From Peronospora farinosa (lineage: Eukaryota; Oomycota; Peronosporomycetes; Peronosporales; Peronosporaceae): a stretch of DNA of 64,000 nt. Shown here piece after piece: positions 32,132-44,665 of this stretch (position 1 is its first letter; each line of letters starts with the position of its first letter). The stretch covers positions 124,001-188,000 of the forward strand of contig CANTFK010000976.1 in the NCBI GenBank assembly GCA_947646735.1, read 5' to 3'. The position numbers were made by a program, and so were the translations under genes. The notes under the pieces were generated by a model that did no database searches, had not been told where the DNA came from, and saw only the letters and a list, made by a program, of their open reading frames with translations.

Positions 32132-34805
32132 TCACTGCATCGTGCGTCGCAACTTGTTTCGAAACTCCTTCTTGAGCGCCGACAATACGTGGATATCGTC
32201 ATGCAGGTCAGCGATCAGGTGGTCCGGAGCTTTGCTGTCTTTCCGTAGCGTTGCCAACAGCACCTTCTTGTTGTGCAAAGACTCAAAAATCACCTCAAAG
32301 TTCTGCAGCAGTAGGCCAAAGTATTTCTGCTCAGCTAAAGCAGCACGCATCGACACGTCCTGCGAGCTGTTGTTGCTCGCGTTCGAGTTGGCTGTGTTGC
32401 TACTGCTGCCTTCTTCACCCGTCGTTTCCGAATTCTCCGTACTATTCTCCTCTGGCGAGTGACCGCGTGAGTCACCACTGCCTTGACCACACCCGTTGTC
32501 TCCATTGTTTCCTCCATCGGCTGCACGGGTTTCATTGGCCCCCGCCGCGCCGTCACGGAAGGCTGCGATGGCGCGTGCGCTGTTGTAGGCATCGGATGGA
32601 GGACCAGTCGGGTTTGATCGTTTGTAGCGCTTGTGATTGCGCATCATTGGACCAGCCGATCCGATCAAAGGTCCAGTCTGTTGCTTTTGCTGGGCTTGCT
32701 GCTGTTCGTGTGCAATGGACTCGGACGCATCGCTGGTGCACTTCTCGTCAATGTACTCATTGGACTTGATCAGATGCAACAGATCTGGCCTAGCGTGCAG
32801 TCGCTGGTGCAGATAGTATACGTCTGGTCTGCCATCACAAAAGTTAATGTAGTCTCGATCTTCCACCCCTACAAAAATCACAAAGAGACGATAAACAATG
32901 AGTTAGTACATGCGTTTCATGCACATTGCCGTTATTGTCGCATCTCATAATGGGGTTTCCACTCCTTGCTGCTCGTAACGCAATTTCGACAACGAGAAAG
33001 CTTCGACCCCCAGCAGTTGAAACGATATGCATATTATGCTCACTCTTGTCCATACCAGCAGTGGTGAACTCGAAGCACGTCTTCGTGTACGCAAACGTCA
33101 GCTCTTTCCAGATCTCCCACAGCTGCATGCTACTCCACTTGAAATTACGTGAATTTGTAGCACTGCCTCCGGTGCCTGCTTCACCACTTGCACCTGCTGA
33201 TCCGGGTGGATGCTGGCGACTAAGCAGCGCAATGTACATCTCGCGCACGTCTACCCAGAATTGCCAGCGCGATAGTTCAGCTGCCAATCGGTCAACAAAT
33301 TCAGGCGACAGTACCACATCCACCAGACGAATCACGTCTTCAGACGTCACCGGCACTTCCTTGTATTGTGCTTCTGCCTTCGATTCATCATCGAGATAGT
33401 AGCCACTAGTTGATGGCTTGGAGGTGCCAGCTCGCTGGGGACGCGAGCCACCACTATCTTCACCGCTTGACGGGGGCGACGGGCTCTGGCTGCCATAGTT
33501 GGCATAGCTGCGGGAACGCGAGGAGCTGTATTGTGACTGTGACTGTGAGCCAGCATTACGCTGGTCAAACCGCGAATGGTACTGCATATCTGAGTGGGAG
33601 TCCACCATTGAACTTCCACTGATATTTGATGGTCGTCGCACTTCCATCCGTCGTTGTTGCTGCTGCGGTGACAAAATCTGTTGTCGCAAAGCCACACCAC
33701 CGTGATTGCTGCTGTTATCAGCACTGGCAGCGTCCGCCATGTCTTTAAGACGTTGATTCCGATAATAACGGTACAATGCTTCCACCATCACGTGCTTCTT
33801 GACATTTTTCAGGCCCCGTAGTTTCAAATGTGAGCATTTTTTACGGAGTTGCTTCGACGTCCATGTCTCGTATCTGGTGCTGTCTCGTGGATGACGTGCT
33901 TCACCCAATGGCTCGTATTGCATTGGATCTTCACTCGGTGGTGCTCCGTACATCATCGGCACTGGCCGAAGACGTGGTGTATTGCTACTGTTGTTACTGT
34001 TGACAAGACTTTTTGTGCCGTGAAGACTACTAGGTCCTCGATGAGACATGGTCGTCGATCGTGTACCAGTGGAACTATCAGCTTTTTGCTGCGGTAGTCG
34101 TGTCCCTGGTACTCTGCCAAAACCATCATATAGAACTCCGTCATATTGCTGTGGCAAATGACGTTTAAGCCCACGTGTGGCTACACCACTTCCAATAGAG
34201 GCATTTTGTGCCCAGGATTCACCAGCCATAGCTGGTGAGGATACTGGAGAGAGGTGGTTGTGGTTGTAGGACGACGGTCGGACCGTGACCCGACCACTCT
34301 CTATAGTGTCAAAGTATTGCGGCGGCATGTGCATAGATGGGGAGGATGTCGCTCCTCCATTATAGAGTCTTGTAAGTGGTTGCGATGGGTACAAATGACG
34401 GCGGTCCATTACCGTCAAGACCCGGTTACCGGTTGTACTTGGACCCAACGCATTGGATACTGTGGTTGTGGTTGTGGCACCGGTTGAAATACTGGTAGAT
34501 CCACTAGGGTCCCGTAGGACCGGCGGTAGACGCCGTAGAGGACTAGTACCTTTAGTATGAACAGTAGTAGGTTGGATGTTGTCGTCCAGATTACTGTTCG
34601 TAGTACCGGTAGTAGAAAGAGGGGCTACTATTGTTGCAGGTGTCGTTGTTGTTGTTGTCGTTGTTGTTGTTGTTACTGGTGAGGTCGTTGTCATAGCCGT
34701 GGAGCTGATGCTCGTCGTCATGGCTACAACACTTGTTAAAGGCAGTCTCTTGAACTTGTATTCTTGTTTTTTTTTCTGGACGCTAAGAGTGCGTGAAATA
34801 AACAA
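32132..34805 (-). CDS. SAP-motif-like, low-complexity protein of unknown function (two exons)
   Basis: Two overlapping coding stretches on the minus strand (34805 to about 32900, and about 32870 to 32132) belong together. A TTTTTGTAG acceptor lies at about 32868 before GVEDRDYINFCDGRP; the exact donor (about 32890-32950) was not fixed. The N-terminus has a Met/Thr-rich tract with a poly-Thr run (GTT repeat at about 34640-34680) and long Ser/Gly disorder. A SAP-like helix pair (WTSKQLRKKCSHLKLRGLKN, then VMVEALYRYYRNQR) lies about residues 315-350, suggesting DNA or RNA binding. A folded region (WQFWVDVREMYIALL, WEIWKELTFAYTKTCFE) and a final helical region (LRKDSKAPDHLIADLHDDI) follow. The start may be the ATG at 34805 or the later one at 34721 (MTTSIS). 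Role unknown. Confidence 0.65.
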
Positions 34806-37463
34806 GCAGATCTCGTTATGTATTAAAAGGATGAGACACGGGGTGGCCCATCGCTTACCGACGCTACTGGGTGGCGACTGGTTGGTTGTTCTTCAGACTG
34901 CACGTTTGCTACTACTGCCGTCTCTTATGAAGAGGTTAAGAGACGAAGCCAACCGAATTCCGGGGCTTTTTTCCCTGTGTAAAGTGATAAACGGGGCCGG
35001 ATACACGACCACCGGTCGCATCCGACAACCAAAAGGTGTACCTATTTGGTTGTTGAAGCTGACGCGAGTGGAAAAGAAGCATGGAATGTATTTGTCCACC
35101 GAGTAAGAGAAACAATCAGCTCCTTCGTGTGACGCATATTTTTTTATTATTGAAAACTATAGTTCCTATAGATTCCGGTAACTGTTGCTATGTTACGGCG
35201 GCTAACGGATCGTTTGTGCTGAAAAATGTCGTGGTATGGGAAAAACGACTTTTCGTGGCAGCCGCAATTAGGACTTTCGAGGTGATTGAGATCCACAACA
35301 AAGGTTGTTTAGACGCATACTAAGTGCAAGGCTGTTGGTTATGAGAGTGAGCATTCTGTAGTTCGTGACGTAGAAACGTGGTGAGACGATGAAAGAATGA
35401 CTGTTTGTTTCAGACAAAACCGAGTCCACTGTAACGAATGAAGTCGAAGCACATGAAGAACCTCTGGTCCGATGATTCGGTAAGTGCCACCGCCAAGGAA
35501 GTCCATGGTGATCTTGAGTTATTTTTCACAAAGTCATATGTTTTGTACACGTTCCCACTGGGCTGAAACTTCGTGGGATAAATTTGACAAAGAGTCTTAT
35601 TTTTTTCGTGCATCACCTCTGTGGGTGATCTTCATGAAAAATATATATAACAATATAGAACCCAAGGCCGGTCCGGTCGGATTCTCTGGGTGTAACTGAC
35701 TGCCATGGCCTCGACATATTGATCAGCGGGGCAAGCAAAGAGTGCCAATGCATATGATTAAATGCAGCATTCTTCATACTGGGTGCACCTCGCGGCCTAA
35801 AATGCACTGCATGTCGTCTTCGCAACTTGGGCGACAGGGCGCGCGACACGAATCGAGCAGAAACGGCTCGATTTGCCATAAGAAGACCAATTTAAAACTC
35901 ATTGATGCTAAAATGTGACTACTTTTTACCACGACCAACCATCCTTACTGAGCTTAAGCGAAATGCCCTTTGCCTGGCTACTTTGCAGGTCGTTTCCATG
36001 TCATCGCAGTAGACATCCTTGCAGTAGCGTAGAAGACACGGAGATAGTGCGGGCATTTGAAAAAGAACAAGGTCGAATTCCGAGTGCGAGTACAGTAGTC
36101 AGCCACCAACGCTAGCAGTCTCGGACTATGTATCGCGAACACTCTATCAGTTATCCCGTACATTAAAGCAATGAAACGGATTCAAGAGGGTATGTATTTT
36201 AGAGTACCCACCTATTGCAGAAATTACAGAGTCAATATCCACATCGTATACTAGACATGGGGCATTAATTTCTGCAAGATAGCGACAGGTCGGATTCCAT
36301 GGCAATCCCTTTTAAAGTGATGGTCGTCTGAAGGCTTCCAGCTTGTTCGGTGCTTGTAAATCAATACAGTAATGCAATACAACTTCTAAAGAAATTGTTC
36401 TGTCGTGCAGTGCCTTCATGAAGGTGCATAAGAGCCCGTCCCGTCCTTTTATATACGCTCTGATTTGAGATCCCAAAAAAATTGCGTCGGGTAGGAAGAT
36501 ACAGCAACCAGTATCAGCAGGTGTTAAAGACATCAGCCGTCAAATTGTTGAGGGTTTGCTGGTCTGTCACCAAAGAAAATCCCACGGAGGAGAAAATCTC
36601 ATGAAATCAATCGCTCGAGGAGCTCAAGCCGAGACTTGTTGCTTCTTGTTTGCGTTGAACGAGTCAAGCTTGACAGAAGAGCATCGAAGTTGGCTTCTTG
36701 CAATCAGAACGCGCCATATTGGAACCAGAATTCTAATTTATGAGAAGGAGTGACTATGCATCATTCTTCTCCGTCAGAGCAGAATGGCATTGAGCAGCAG
36801 AAGCACGGCCGTCAATAGGTACTAGAACGCCATTGACGGGCCATGGCTGTTTACTTTAAAATGGTTGCAGGGAAGCATGTAGTCGAGACCACACTCACTG
36901 AACCCGGCACAGTCCACTACACTAAGAAAGCCGTTGTCGCTCTCAGCGTAACCACTTCACCCCAACTAATGGCAAAGTCACGGTCAAGCGAGCACTCATG
37001 GAGTAAAGTGTCATCACTGCATGTAGAAAGGGATAGAGTAGCTGGTCTCGATCAAGCTATAAGTAAAGCTTATTCTAGACGATACTTCCGTCAGAACTTG
37101 TAGACCTTGAATTCGTTCAATTTGTTGCAAATAAAAGCACCTTTTAAACTTATCATAACATTGTCTCCAGACGGCATCACATGGAGAATCGAAGAGGAAC
37201 TCACGACGAGTACCTTGCACCATCAAATGCACAAAAAACATCCTTTTGCGTTGTCTAAGATAAACATGCGCTGTTATCCAATGGTCGTTAGGTGTATATG
37301 GAGTGGTTCAACTTCAAAGAGACAGCAAACTTCAAGTTGGGTACACTTGATGTAGCCGTACGTAAATCAATGTAGCGTACGTCAACTTTATCCCTTCCTC
37401 GCGAATATAATAACACGAACTGACTCGAGCAGCTCCAAAAGTAGACGGCGATCGAATCGATCG
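34806..37463. other. Gene-poor 2.7-kb stretch
   Basis: Several 60-75-codon open frames occur on the minus strand (35410-35616, ending DFIRYSGLGFV; 36312-36533, MSLTPADTGCCIF). None has a recognised family, a second exon or a partner. They could be decayed gene or transposon pieces. No RNA gene is seen. Confidence 0.4.
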
Positions 37464-37832
37464 ATGGAGGGCGACTACTCGCACTGCGATTTATCGGACC
37501 CGGATTTTGAAGGTGAGCTGACCAAGCGCAGCGTGTGGCTGAAAGAGTGGCGCAAGCGATACTTTGTGCTCAAGGGCAACAAGCTTTACTTTTGTCGTAC
37601 ACAGGGTGAGCCTGCCCATGGTCTCATCGATTTGGCGGACTGTTTGACAGTTAAATCGGCCGAGGAAAAGACCAATAAACGTTTTTGTTTCGAAGTGGCG
37701 ACACCAGACTCGACTTTCTACATGTACGCAGAGAATGAGAAGCACAAGGACGAGTGGATTGGTGCCATTGGTCGTGCTATTGTCAAGTTCTCAAGTTCTT
37801 TCACAGGTGATCAAGATGACGAGATGAATTAA
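37464..37832 (+). CDS. Small PH-domain protein
   Basis: 122 residues, almost entirely one pleckstrin-homology domain: FEGELTKRSVWLKEWRKRYF at the start (strands 1-2, with the basic residues that bind phosphoinositide headgroups), LKGNKLYFC, GLIDLADCLTVKSAE, FCFEVATPDSTFYMYAE, and the terminal helix with its invariant Trp (KDEWIGAIGRAI). It probably binds membrane phosphoinositides or acts as an adaptor. It converges on the lipid-kinase gene, with 188 bp between stop codons. Confidence 0.88.
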   Translation: MEGDYSHCDLSDPDFEGELTKRSVWLKEWRKRYFVLKGNKLYFCRTQGEPAHGLIDLADCLTVKSAEEKTNKRFCFEVATPDSTFYMYAENEKHKDEWIGAIGRAIVKFSSSFTGDQDDEMN

Positions 37833-38020
37833 CCACAAGACGGTGACGAAGAGAATGTGGTGTAGATGTACATATATATATATATATAGTGCACTTACAA
37901 GTTACTTCAACTTGTGAGAATGAAAAAAAACAATATTTACAACTTACATGCAGGATAAAAAAAAATCGTGACATATCCCTTGGTCACTAAAAGTACGGCA
38001 TTCTTCGCAGACGACTCAGC
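37833..38020. repeat. Short convergent intergenic space with AT microsatellite
   Basis: An (AT)n run at about 37871-37888 and two A runs between the PH gene and the lipid kinase. Probably holds both 3' untranslated ends. Confidence 0.6.
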
Positions 38021-40093
38021 TTATTTCTCAGATAGTACTTTAAAAAGACTTGGCACCACTTCCATACGCCAGGGACCACCTTCCAGCACTTCGCCATCAA
38101 TGTTCATGCAATCCGTTGGATGATCAGGCTCAATCACGACGGCTTTGACCTTCAAGTACGAAATCAAATCACTCTGTAGCTCCTTACCCATAGTATACAA
38201 CCCAAACAGCTTCATCGTACGCTTCATATTGCCCCTGCGGGTAAGTATTAGGTCCATATTGCCATCCGAAGGGTGCGAGTAGGCACCATCAGGCGCGATG
38301 TTTACAACGCCCACCACCACGTAATTGCTGCAGTCTTCCTTCCACAAAAACTCGGGATATCGCTTGTGGCTCGCTGGACTTGAAATGCTACCGGCAATGC
38401 CGGCCCAGGACTTGCGATGTGTGCTGAAACGGTCCGTATCGTACACAGTGCCTTCTTCCACTTCAAACTGGTCCAATGCACCAGCATCTGGGTAGTCGTC
38501 GTACCGAAGTAGCGGTGGCTGTGGCTCTGTCAGCACGTACCGAACTCGACCAGTGTGCTTTTTGGGCAAAATAGCCGAGCGCTTCACCTTCAGGAAAGCA
38601 TATCGGAGTGTACCCATCCAACGATAGCGTTCCGACTCGGCCGCGATATCGCCTGCTACGCCCCAGCCTAAGCCGCAGTAGCTGTAGTGCACCACGTCCG
38701 GGTTGGCAGCAGACACAGCCGTCACGACATCCAGCGGGCGCATTTTGCGCTTTAAGATACAGTAAAGCGCTGCATCCACTGTCGGGATACCGGCTCCTAA
38801 CCCGAATGCATTTTGCGTACCCGCAGAAATCAGCGAGATCGGTGTCGATGCTACAATTTCACGCCATTCATGCTCCGGACGAGTCAGCAGTCCGTTCATA
38901 AACTCGCACAAAGTGCCATCGCCTCCAATAAAGACAAGAGCCTCAAATCCATCGTCAGCCGAGTAACTTTTTCCCATCTCGGCTCCATGGCCAAAATGTG
39001 TCGTTTCTTCCACGATACACTCAAAGTTGCCCAGATCTAGAAACGGCTTCACCTTTTCCTCCCAGATCCGTCGTGCCTGTCGTTTTCCCGAGTGCGGGTT
39101 CACAACTACCTTTAAACGCCGTTTCTCTGCAATTGGCGGTGCACGAGCCTGCCAGCGTACAAGTTCCTGGATGGCACCGACCCAACTGTCAATCACCTCT
39201 GTCTCCAAACAGTGAAAGTCCACGTACTGAGGTGTACGCATCAAAGCCTTGGCTCCAGTGCCATGGCCCTTCTTAAAGTAGTGTACCCGGAACGTACTCG
39301 CCTTATTCTTAGCAATAATCTCCGCCCCTACGACATCATCCGTCGACAATTCACCAAGCACCTTTCCGCCTCTTGACCATGCAATCGTCTCCGGGTCGAA
39401 TCGCAGCTCGGTTTTCCGCATTCGATGGCCGACCCTTACGACCGTATGAAGTTCCGTGTCCAGTGGAGCTTCTCGTCTCGAATAGGCCGTCACGCGTCGA
39501 ATACTCTCCCGTAAACAGCTACCTACAACCTCATGTAAGTTCTCAAATGTAAAGTCCCCAATCGAAGTCGAGCGCATACTGATCGCTGTCTTAGCCAATT
39601 CCCTGGCCGATTCCTTAGACAGTTGCTGCACGTGCGTCTGGCTACGTGTAGGCATGTTCCCTTGACCTCGACTACCAGCTTTTCCAGCACTACGCGTATG
39701 AGGTGACAGTGGTGGCAGCTGTAATTGACCTTGGACATATTGCTGATAACTCCTGCCTCCATCATATGTCAGACCCTGTGACAATGTAGGCAGCGAAAAG
39801 CCGCTTCGATTATGAACTTCATCCTCCTGTCCTTGAGGTGTCTTTGGTGTCGACAACTCCACATCAAGAGCGTGAATGCCTCCACCTAGTGACGATAACA
39901 CGTTCGATGATGGTGACGATGTATATGACGCTTCTTCAAAATGGACAGAACTATTCTTCCCATGTGAACTAGGTGGTGTACTCAAACCGTCCGTATAGAA
40001 TGTAGCATTTCCATCTAATATGGTACTCACATTTTCTTCAGGTACAGCCAATGGGCCACGGCTAATTGCAAAACTCATGGAAAGATAATGCAC
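38021..40093 (-). CDS. Sphingosine/diacylglycerol-type lipid kinase
   Basis: 690 residues. The N-terminal 150 are Ser/Pro-rich. A PH-like segment (residues about 210-315, TVVRVGHRMRKTELRFDPET to WVGAIQELVRW) precedes the DAGK catalytic domain. Catalytic features: VVVNPHSGKRQARRIWE (nucleotide loop), HFGHGAEMGKSYS, FIGGDGTLCEFMNGLL (GGDGT near residue 389), and SAGTQNAFGLGAG. The C-terminal lobe includes YCGLGWGVAGDIAAESE and NIDGEVLEGGPWRMEV. The architecture fits sphingosine or ceramide kinase better than classical DGK, which carries C1 domains. The chain may begin at the ATG at 40078 (MSFAISRG). Product: a phosphorylated signalling lipid; the exact substrate cannot be told. Confidence 0.85.
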   Translation of the reverse strand: MHYLSMSFAISRGPLAVPEENVSTILDGNATFYTDGLSTPPSSHGKNSSVHFEEASYTSSPSSNVLSSLGGGIHALDVELSTPKTPQGQEDEVHNRSGFSLPTLSQGLTYDGGRSYQQYVQGQLQLPPLSPHTRSAGKAGSRGQGNMPTRSQTHVQQLSKESARELAKTAISMRSTSIGDFTFENLHEVVGSCLRESIRRVTAYSRREAPLDTELHTVVRVGHRMRKTELRFDPETIAWSRGGKVLGELSTDDVVGAEIIAKNKASTFRVHYFKKGHGTGAKALMRTPQYVDFHCLETEVIDSWVGAIQELVRWQARAPPIAEKRRLKVVVNPHSGKRQARRIWEEKVKPFLDLGNFECIVEETTHFGHGAEMGKSYSADDGFEALVFIGGDGTLCEFMNGLLTRPEHEWREIVASTPISLISAGTQNAFGLGAGIPTVDAALYCILKRKMRPLDVVTAVSAANPDVVHYSYCGLGWGVAGDIAAESERYRWMGTLRYAFLKVKRSAILPKKHTGRVRYVLTEPQPPLLRYDDYPDAGALDQFEVEEGTVYDTDRFSTHRKSWAGIAGSISSPASHKRYPEFLWKEDCSNYVVVGVVNIAPDGAYSHPSDGNMDLILTRRGNMKRTMKLFGLYTMGKELQSDLISYLKVKAVVIEPDHPTDCMNIDGEVLEGGPWRMEVVPSLFKVLSEK

Positions 40094-40869
40094 CTAGTCG
40101 AATTTTAGTCGATCGATCGATTTATTTGTGTACAAGAGAGCGATTTCGAGACTGATGATTGCCAGAGACTATTATTATTATTATTATTATTATTTTGGAA
40201 CTGTACGGGGGTAGGGAAGACCCAATTAGCTGACTCTACATACTTACAACATGAGTGACACAAACGGGCAAAAAAGACAATTGAATTAGGAGAATATTCG
40301 TTGTCAGTAGGACGTTATTAAGGACGTTTGTTGATGTTGCGACAAAAAACTTCCCTCATCACTTGGTTTTATGCAGAAAATTAGGGAAACGCTTCGTCGG
40401 TTCAGAAGGTGCGAAACTACCTACTATTCTTTTTCTATAACGAAATGCCGTGTTTCCATTTGAGTTTTAATCTGCGTCTTCCTCTGAATCGACTTCTAGC
40501 AATGATAGACATGTAGAAAGTCATTGTGATTTTAGATAATGCTCGTAGCGTAGAGACCACAACAAAGCAATGCAAACGTCAAGCGACTTGATACAGACAA
40601 TTCTCTTTGTAGGATAATTCTAGATAACGGAATCGTCTTACTTAGCGCTTAGTAGTAGAAATTCAGAATTAGTACTGTATAGTGATCATTAGCTGAGCAA
40701 TGCTGCCCAGTATGGACTTTTATCCAGCAGTCATAGACGCTCTTGTACTTTTTTTCTGTCGTCACCATTATGCATATTGTAGCTATCAATTAAGACGGTA
40801 AAGCAAACTTATTGATATCCTTGCTAGTATCGTAAAGCACAAGCGGCTTACCTGAATTCGCCTCGACTA
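40094..40869. other. Intergenic with ATT microsatellite
   Basis: The promoter side of the lipid kinase. An (ATT)n run lies at 40170-40195. The remainder is AT-rich with no gene seen. Confidence 0.6.
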
Positions 40870-41276
40870 GTGTGGTGCCGAAGACTCGACGTCGAATTGT
40901 CTGACGTCGACACAGCGTTCCTGTACGTGAAATTGCTGGGAGGGCTTTTTGAGCTTATGAAACTGGTAGATACTGAAGGCAACGAGGACGATGGCTTCCT
41001 ACTGCTCCAAAGTTTTCTTCGACTCAAAGAAGCGTCTCGTGTTTGTCATGAGATCATCGACACACATGGCAAGCCAATGTGGATCAAGACTACGAGTACG
41101 TTATGTGCCTTGACGTCGACGGCATGCTACTTTGCGTCAACGAGAGAGGCATTCTCGCTTCGGTCTTGGTTGCGATCGTAAGAAATCCGGATCAAGGACC
41201 TAAGCCGAACACGATATCCTTGTCGGGCGGTGTCTGCCATCGCACCGCTCATAACTTTCTGTTCACCGTCTACTAG
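40870..41276 (+). pseudogene. Decayed Ty1/copia reverse-transcriptase fragment
   Basis: Two overlapping frames, joined by a frameshift near 41080, read like the copia reverse transcriptase: LSDVDTAFLYVKLLGGLFEL, FLRLKEASRVCHEIID, then DYEYVMCLDVDGMLLCVNER. Copia elements have DV.TAFLNG.L, SLYGLKQSPR and the LYVDDMLL active site at matching spacing. Here YVDD is degraded to DVDGM, so the catalytic aspartate pair is lost. No integrase, RNase H or LTR was recognised. Confidence 0.5.
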
Positions 41277-41759
41277 TCTGGTTACAGCTTCGTCGCTTCC
41301 GTCTGAACATTCTGCACGGTGACTACCGTACTACACGCTACGCCACCTAAAAAGCCGCCGTTCACCGTAGCTCCGACTCCACTCCGCGTTGCCGTCATCT
41401 GCCGTCAAGCACACAATGTCATACAGCCATCGACCACATCATCCGCAATACCGTCGTCCACCACAAGAAGAACGCCATGATGCAGCATCATCTGAAGGCT
41501 TCACATATGCATGCAAGGGCCACGTTGATGTCGAAATAACTGCAATTGCAGCAGAAGGTAAAGCATTTGAATACATGAATTACTTCCTAGCGGCACACGT
41601 GATGGAGCTCATGACAAAAAAGTTATCTAGCGAGACATTTCTTCTCGTCGCTTTGCAAGTCTTAGGTAAATTCCACTCACTTTTTCGTTTTCTGAGTCAC
41701 GAAACAGTCCCTGTAAGATCTCAATCGACATTTCGACCAATTCCACCAAGAGCTCAAGT
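41277..41759. other. Intergenic between the copia relic and the choline-transporter-like gene
   Basis: A 147-codon open frame crosses this region but has no family signal and overlaps the start of the next gene in another frame. It probably holds the promoter of that gene and possibly more element debris. Confidence 0.4.
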
Positions 41760-44125
41760 ATGTGGCTCGACAATCAAGAAGAGTGTAGTCATAGTCAAAG
41801 TAGCCACAGTGAGGTACATCAGGACTTGCTAGGGGAACGACAACCTCTTTTAAGTCCCGATAGAGTGCGTACTGCCGCTGCATTGTCTCCTAGTACTGGA
41901 TACTCGTCTAATCAATTGCATCGGAGCACTCGCCACCGACGTGGGTGTACGGACGTGTTATTCGTGGGGGTTTTCGCTACGTACTGGATTGGAATGGTGG
42001 CGTTAGCCATCACTGCTTTCACCCATGAAAGTAGTGGATCTTTTGCTCAAGAGATTGAAAGTGGTGTCGATTTTCATGGACAACCATGTGGACAAGATCG
42101 TTTTGTCTATTTTCCTGACTTTCAAGCGAATCCGGACTTTGGGTTCTGTGTGGATACGTGTCCACGTTACAATGGACAAGTTGTCACGGTGATTTTGCCA
42201 TTGCAAACAGGAAAGAGAGGTGTGAATGGGTCGACTCATGAGTTGCAACAAGTACACTTTACATCCTATGCTACACATCCATGGGCATATGTATGTGCAC
42301 CAGTTGGAGGTGAGTTCCTTGGTGGGTAATGAGAGACAAAACAATACATTGATGGATTGATTGGTGGTGTTGGTGCTTTTGTGCAGTGCAATCGGAGGAA
42401 GTGATGATTTTGCAATTGCAAGATACGTTAGGACGCTTTGTGGGAGCTCTTGGAAGTGTAGGATTGGAAAAATTGTTATAGTTGGTGAGGTTTCGTGTTC
42501 ATTGCTAACGCTTTCATACAGTGTTGGCAGGTGTTGGTGATTGCGTCGGGAATCTCGCTGTCAACGGCGGGATTGTATCTTGTCTTATTGCGCTATTGTG
42601 GCTGTATTAGTGTCTTCCTCTCGACAGTGGCAATTGAATCCACGCTGGCATACAGCAGTTATCGGCTGCTACATGCGGCATCAGATCCACTATCATACGA
42701 GAACGATCCGGCCATGTTGAGTTCGCTCCAGTTCTTTTCTGTTATCATGTGCTGCGCGGCGGTACTCTTTCTGCTCTTTGTGGTGGTCAATATGTCTCGA
42801 CTACTACTTGCTGGCGCGTTTATTACGCATGCATCACGTGCGCTGTCCCAATTGAAGCGACTACTCGTGCTGCCGTTCATTTCCTACGTGCTGTTGTTAC
42901 TGCTGTTTGGCTGGGGGATTCTTGTGACAGTTTGCATTTTTGGTGCTGGAGAGACGTCGACCCGTATTGCAACGATCTCAGCTACCGTTCCGTCCTCCAT
43001 TCGTGTAGTGACTGAGTCGTTCCAAGTGAGTACGAAGCTACGGTGGCTCTTCATTTACCATCTATGGGGAATGTACTGGTCGGTAAACTTTCTCTTGTCG
43101 ATGAACGAGATGATCACGGCCACAGCGGTGTCGCTATGGTATTTCTCTCCTCAAAACAAGATCACCGGTTTGAAAGACTTTGAAGAGGCAGACCCAGTGT
43201 CCTATTCAGCATACACGACTATCAAGTACCATCTCGGAACGTTAGCACTGAGCTCGGGTTCCGTCGCGCCAGTGGAGCACATCCGCTCATTCTTTTTGTA
43301 CCTCGAAAACAAGAACGAATTTGACGCCAGCACTATAACAAAACTCGCGGCCAAGTGTTGCTGTGTAAGCAGCTGAGTTTGCTTCTTAGCATTGGGTATT
43401 TGTTTCTGACCATCGATTATCTTGTTCTGCTGTACACAGTGCTGTATTTGGTGCTTCAAACGCTGCCTGAAGTACATCTGCAAGGAAGCAGTCTACGTCA
43501 CTGCAGTTCAAGGCACTGACTTTTACACATCCGGAAAGGTATTGCATAGTTCCGTGTTCATCGCTTCACCTCGAATCTTGACACGTCTGCCATCTTTGTC
43601 TTGTCATTGATCACAGTTGGCATACACGCTAATTTCATCAAACTTGCTCCGCGTCGGAGCCCTCAGTCATATTGGACATGCATCGGTCTTTCTAGGCAAA
43701 TTGATCGTTTGTACCACGACGTGCCTCATCTCGTGGTTTCTCCTTGAAAATGTACGTTTGACACACCTTAGGGGCTTGCGTATCCAGGACTTTTGTTTGA
43801 CGAGTGATGTGTTCGCTTTTGTGTATCAGGTCCCTTCGCCCATCCTACCATTGGTCGTCATCGTGCTTTTCTCCTACAGTGTAGCGCACGCGTTTATGAC
43901 GGTGAGCTTTTGTTTTGGTCAAGAGATTAGTAAAGTCTTGCTACTAAACTGCTGGTCAAACGTTTGTGTTGACAGATTTACGAGACTTCGATCAACATAT
44001 TGCTCCTGTGTTTCACACTTGACGAAAACTTGCACGGCGGTCGAGGTAACTCGACCCACGCTTCGGCGCCGTTGATCCGATCGGTGAACGACCACTTGCG
44101 ACCAAAGTGGCAGACAGTTTTGTAG
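41760..44125 (+). CDS. Choline-transporter-like (CTL/SLC44) membrane protein, seven exons
   Basis: Exons 41760-42309, 42387-42457, 42522-43364, 43440-43538, 43617-43751, 43830-43901 and 43976-44125 join in phase to 639 residues. Donors are GTGAGT, GTAGGA, GTAAGC, GTATTG, GTACGT and GTGAGC; every acceptor ends in CAG. CTL signatures are in order: RGCTDVLFVGVFATYWIGM (TM1), GVDFHGQPCG, CVDTCPRYNG in the first extracellular loop, a block of hydrophobic helices in exon 3, CCIWCFKRCLKYICKEAVYV and NLLRVGALSHIG, then LLLCFTLDENLHGG near the end. It probably sits in the plasma or internal membranes and moves choline or a related amine. No TM count was computed. Confidence 0.9.
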
Positions 44126-44665
44126 GTTTCGTTCACAAGTAAGTGCTCGATATTCTTCCACAAGACAGGTGGTCAAAAGCTGATAAAGTACTGAGAGGTT
44201 GTGCTTGTGACATTTTGTAGTCAGCATTTGTGCTGTCGACAAGGAAGAGGATGCACTTGTATCTCGTACGATGACATCCTCCACTTGGTTCCTTGAATCA
44301 TTGTCTTGCAATGAACAAATCAGCAGCTGAATCAATAGGAAGCTGATCCATTTGCTTGAAGACACCTGGGAATCACTGGATACATGTCGGCTGCCAAGTC
44401 TTTCGCAAAGGATTACTCACCTGGAGCTTCTGACTTTCAAATGCAGTAGGATTACTGAATAGCTAGTCTACAATATTAATGATCTGCTATTGCGACAGCA
44501 CGAAAGGACAAACGAGACCCAATCAGTTCAGATCCATCATCACATCGTAGGTTCAGTCCACCTGGTCACCCGTTACAAGTCTCACTTAGCAAGTCGATTG
44601 TATCCATTTCGGTTCATAACGGACACTCATCGAAACCACATTTCCAGCTAGACGTTGGTGCACAG
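44126..44665. other. Intergenic, no gene seen
   Basis: Between two plus-strand genes. Open frames here on the minus strand are antisense to exon 7 of the upstream gene and carry no family signal. Confidence 0.45.

Noticed and set aside
34576..35106. Plus-strand frame of 176 codons
   Set aside because: Its first part is the antisense of the poly-Thr tract of the SAP-like gene, and the rest has no family signal.
41389..41832. 147-codon plus frame upstream of the choline-transporter-like gene
   Set aside because: Overlaps exon 1 of that gene in a different frame and has no recognisable domain.
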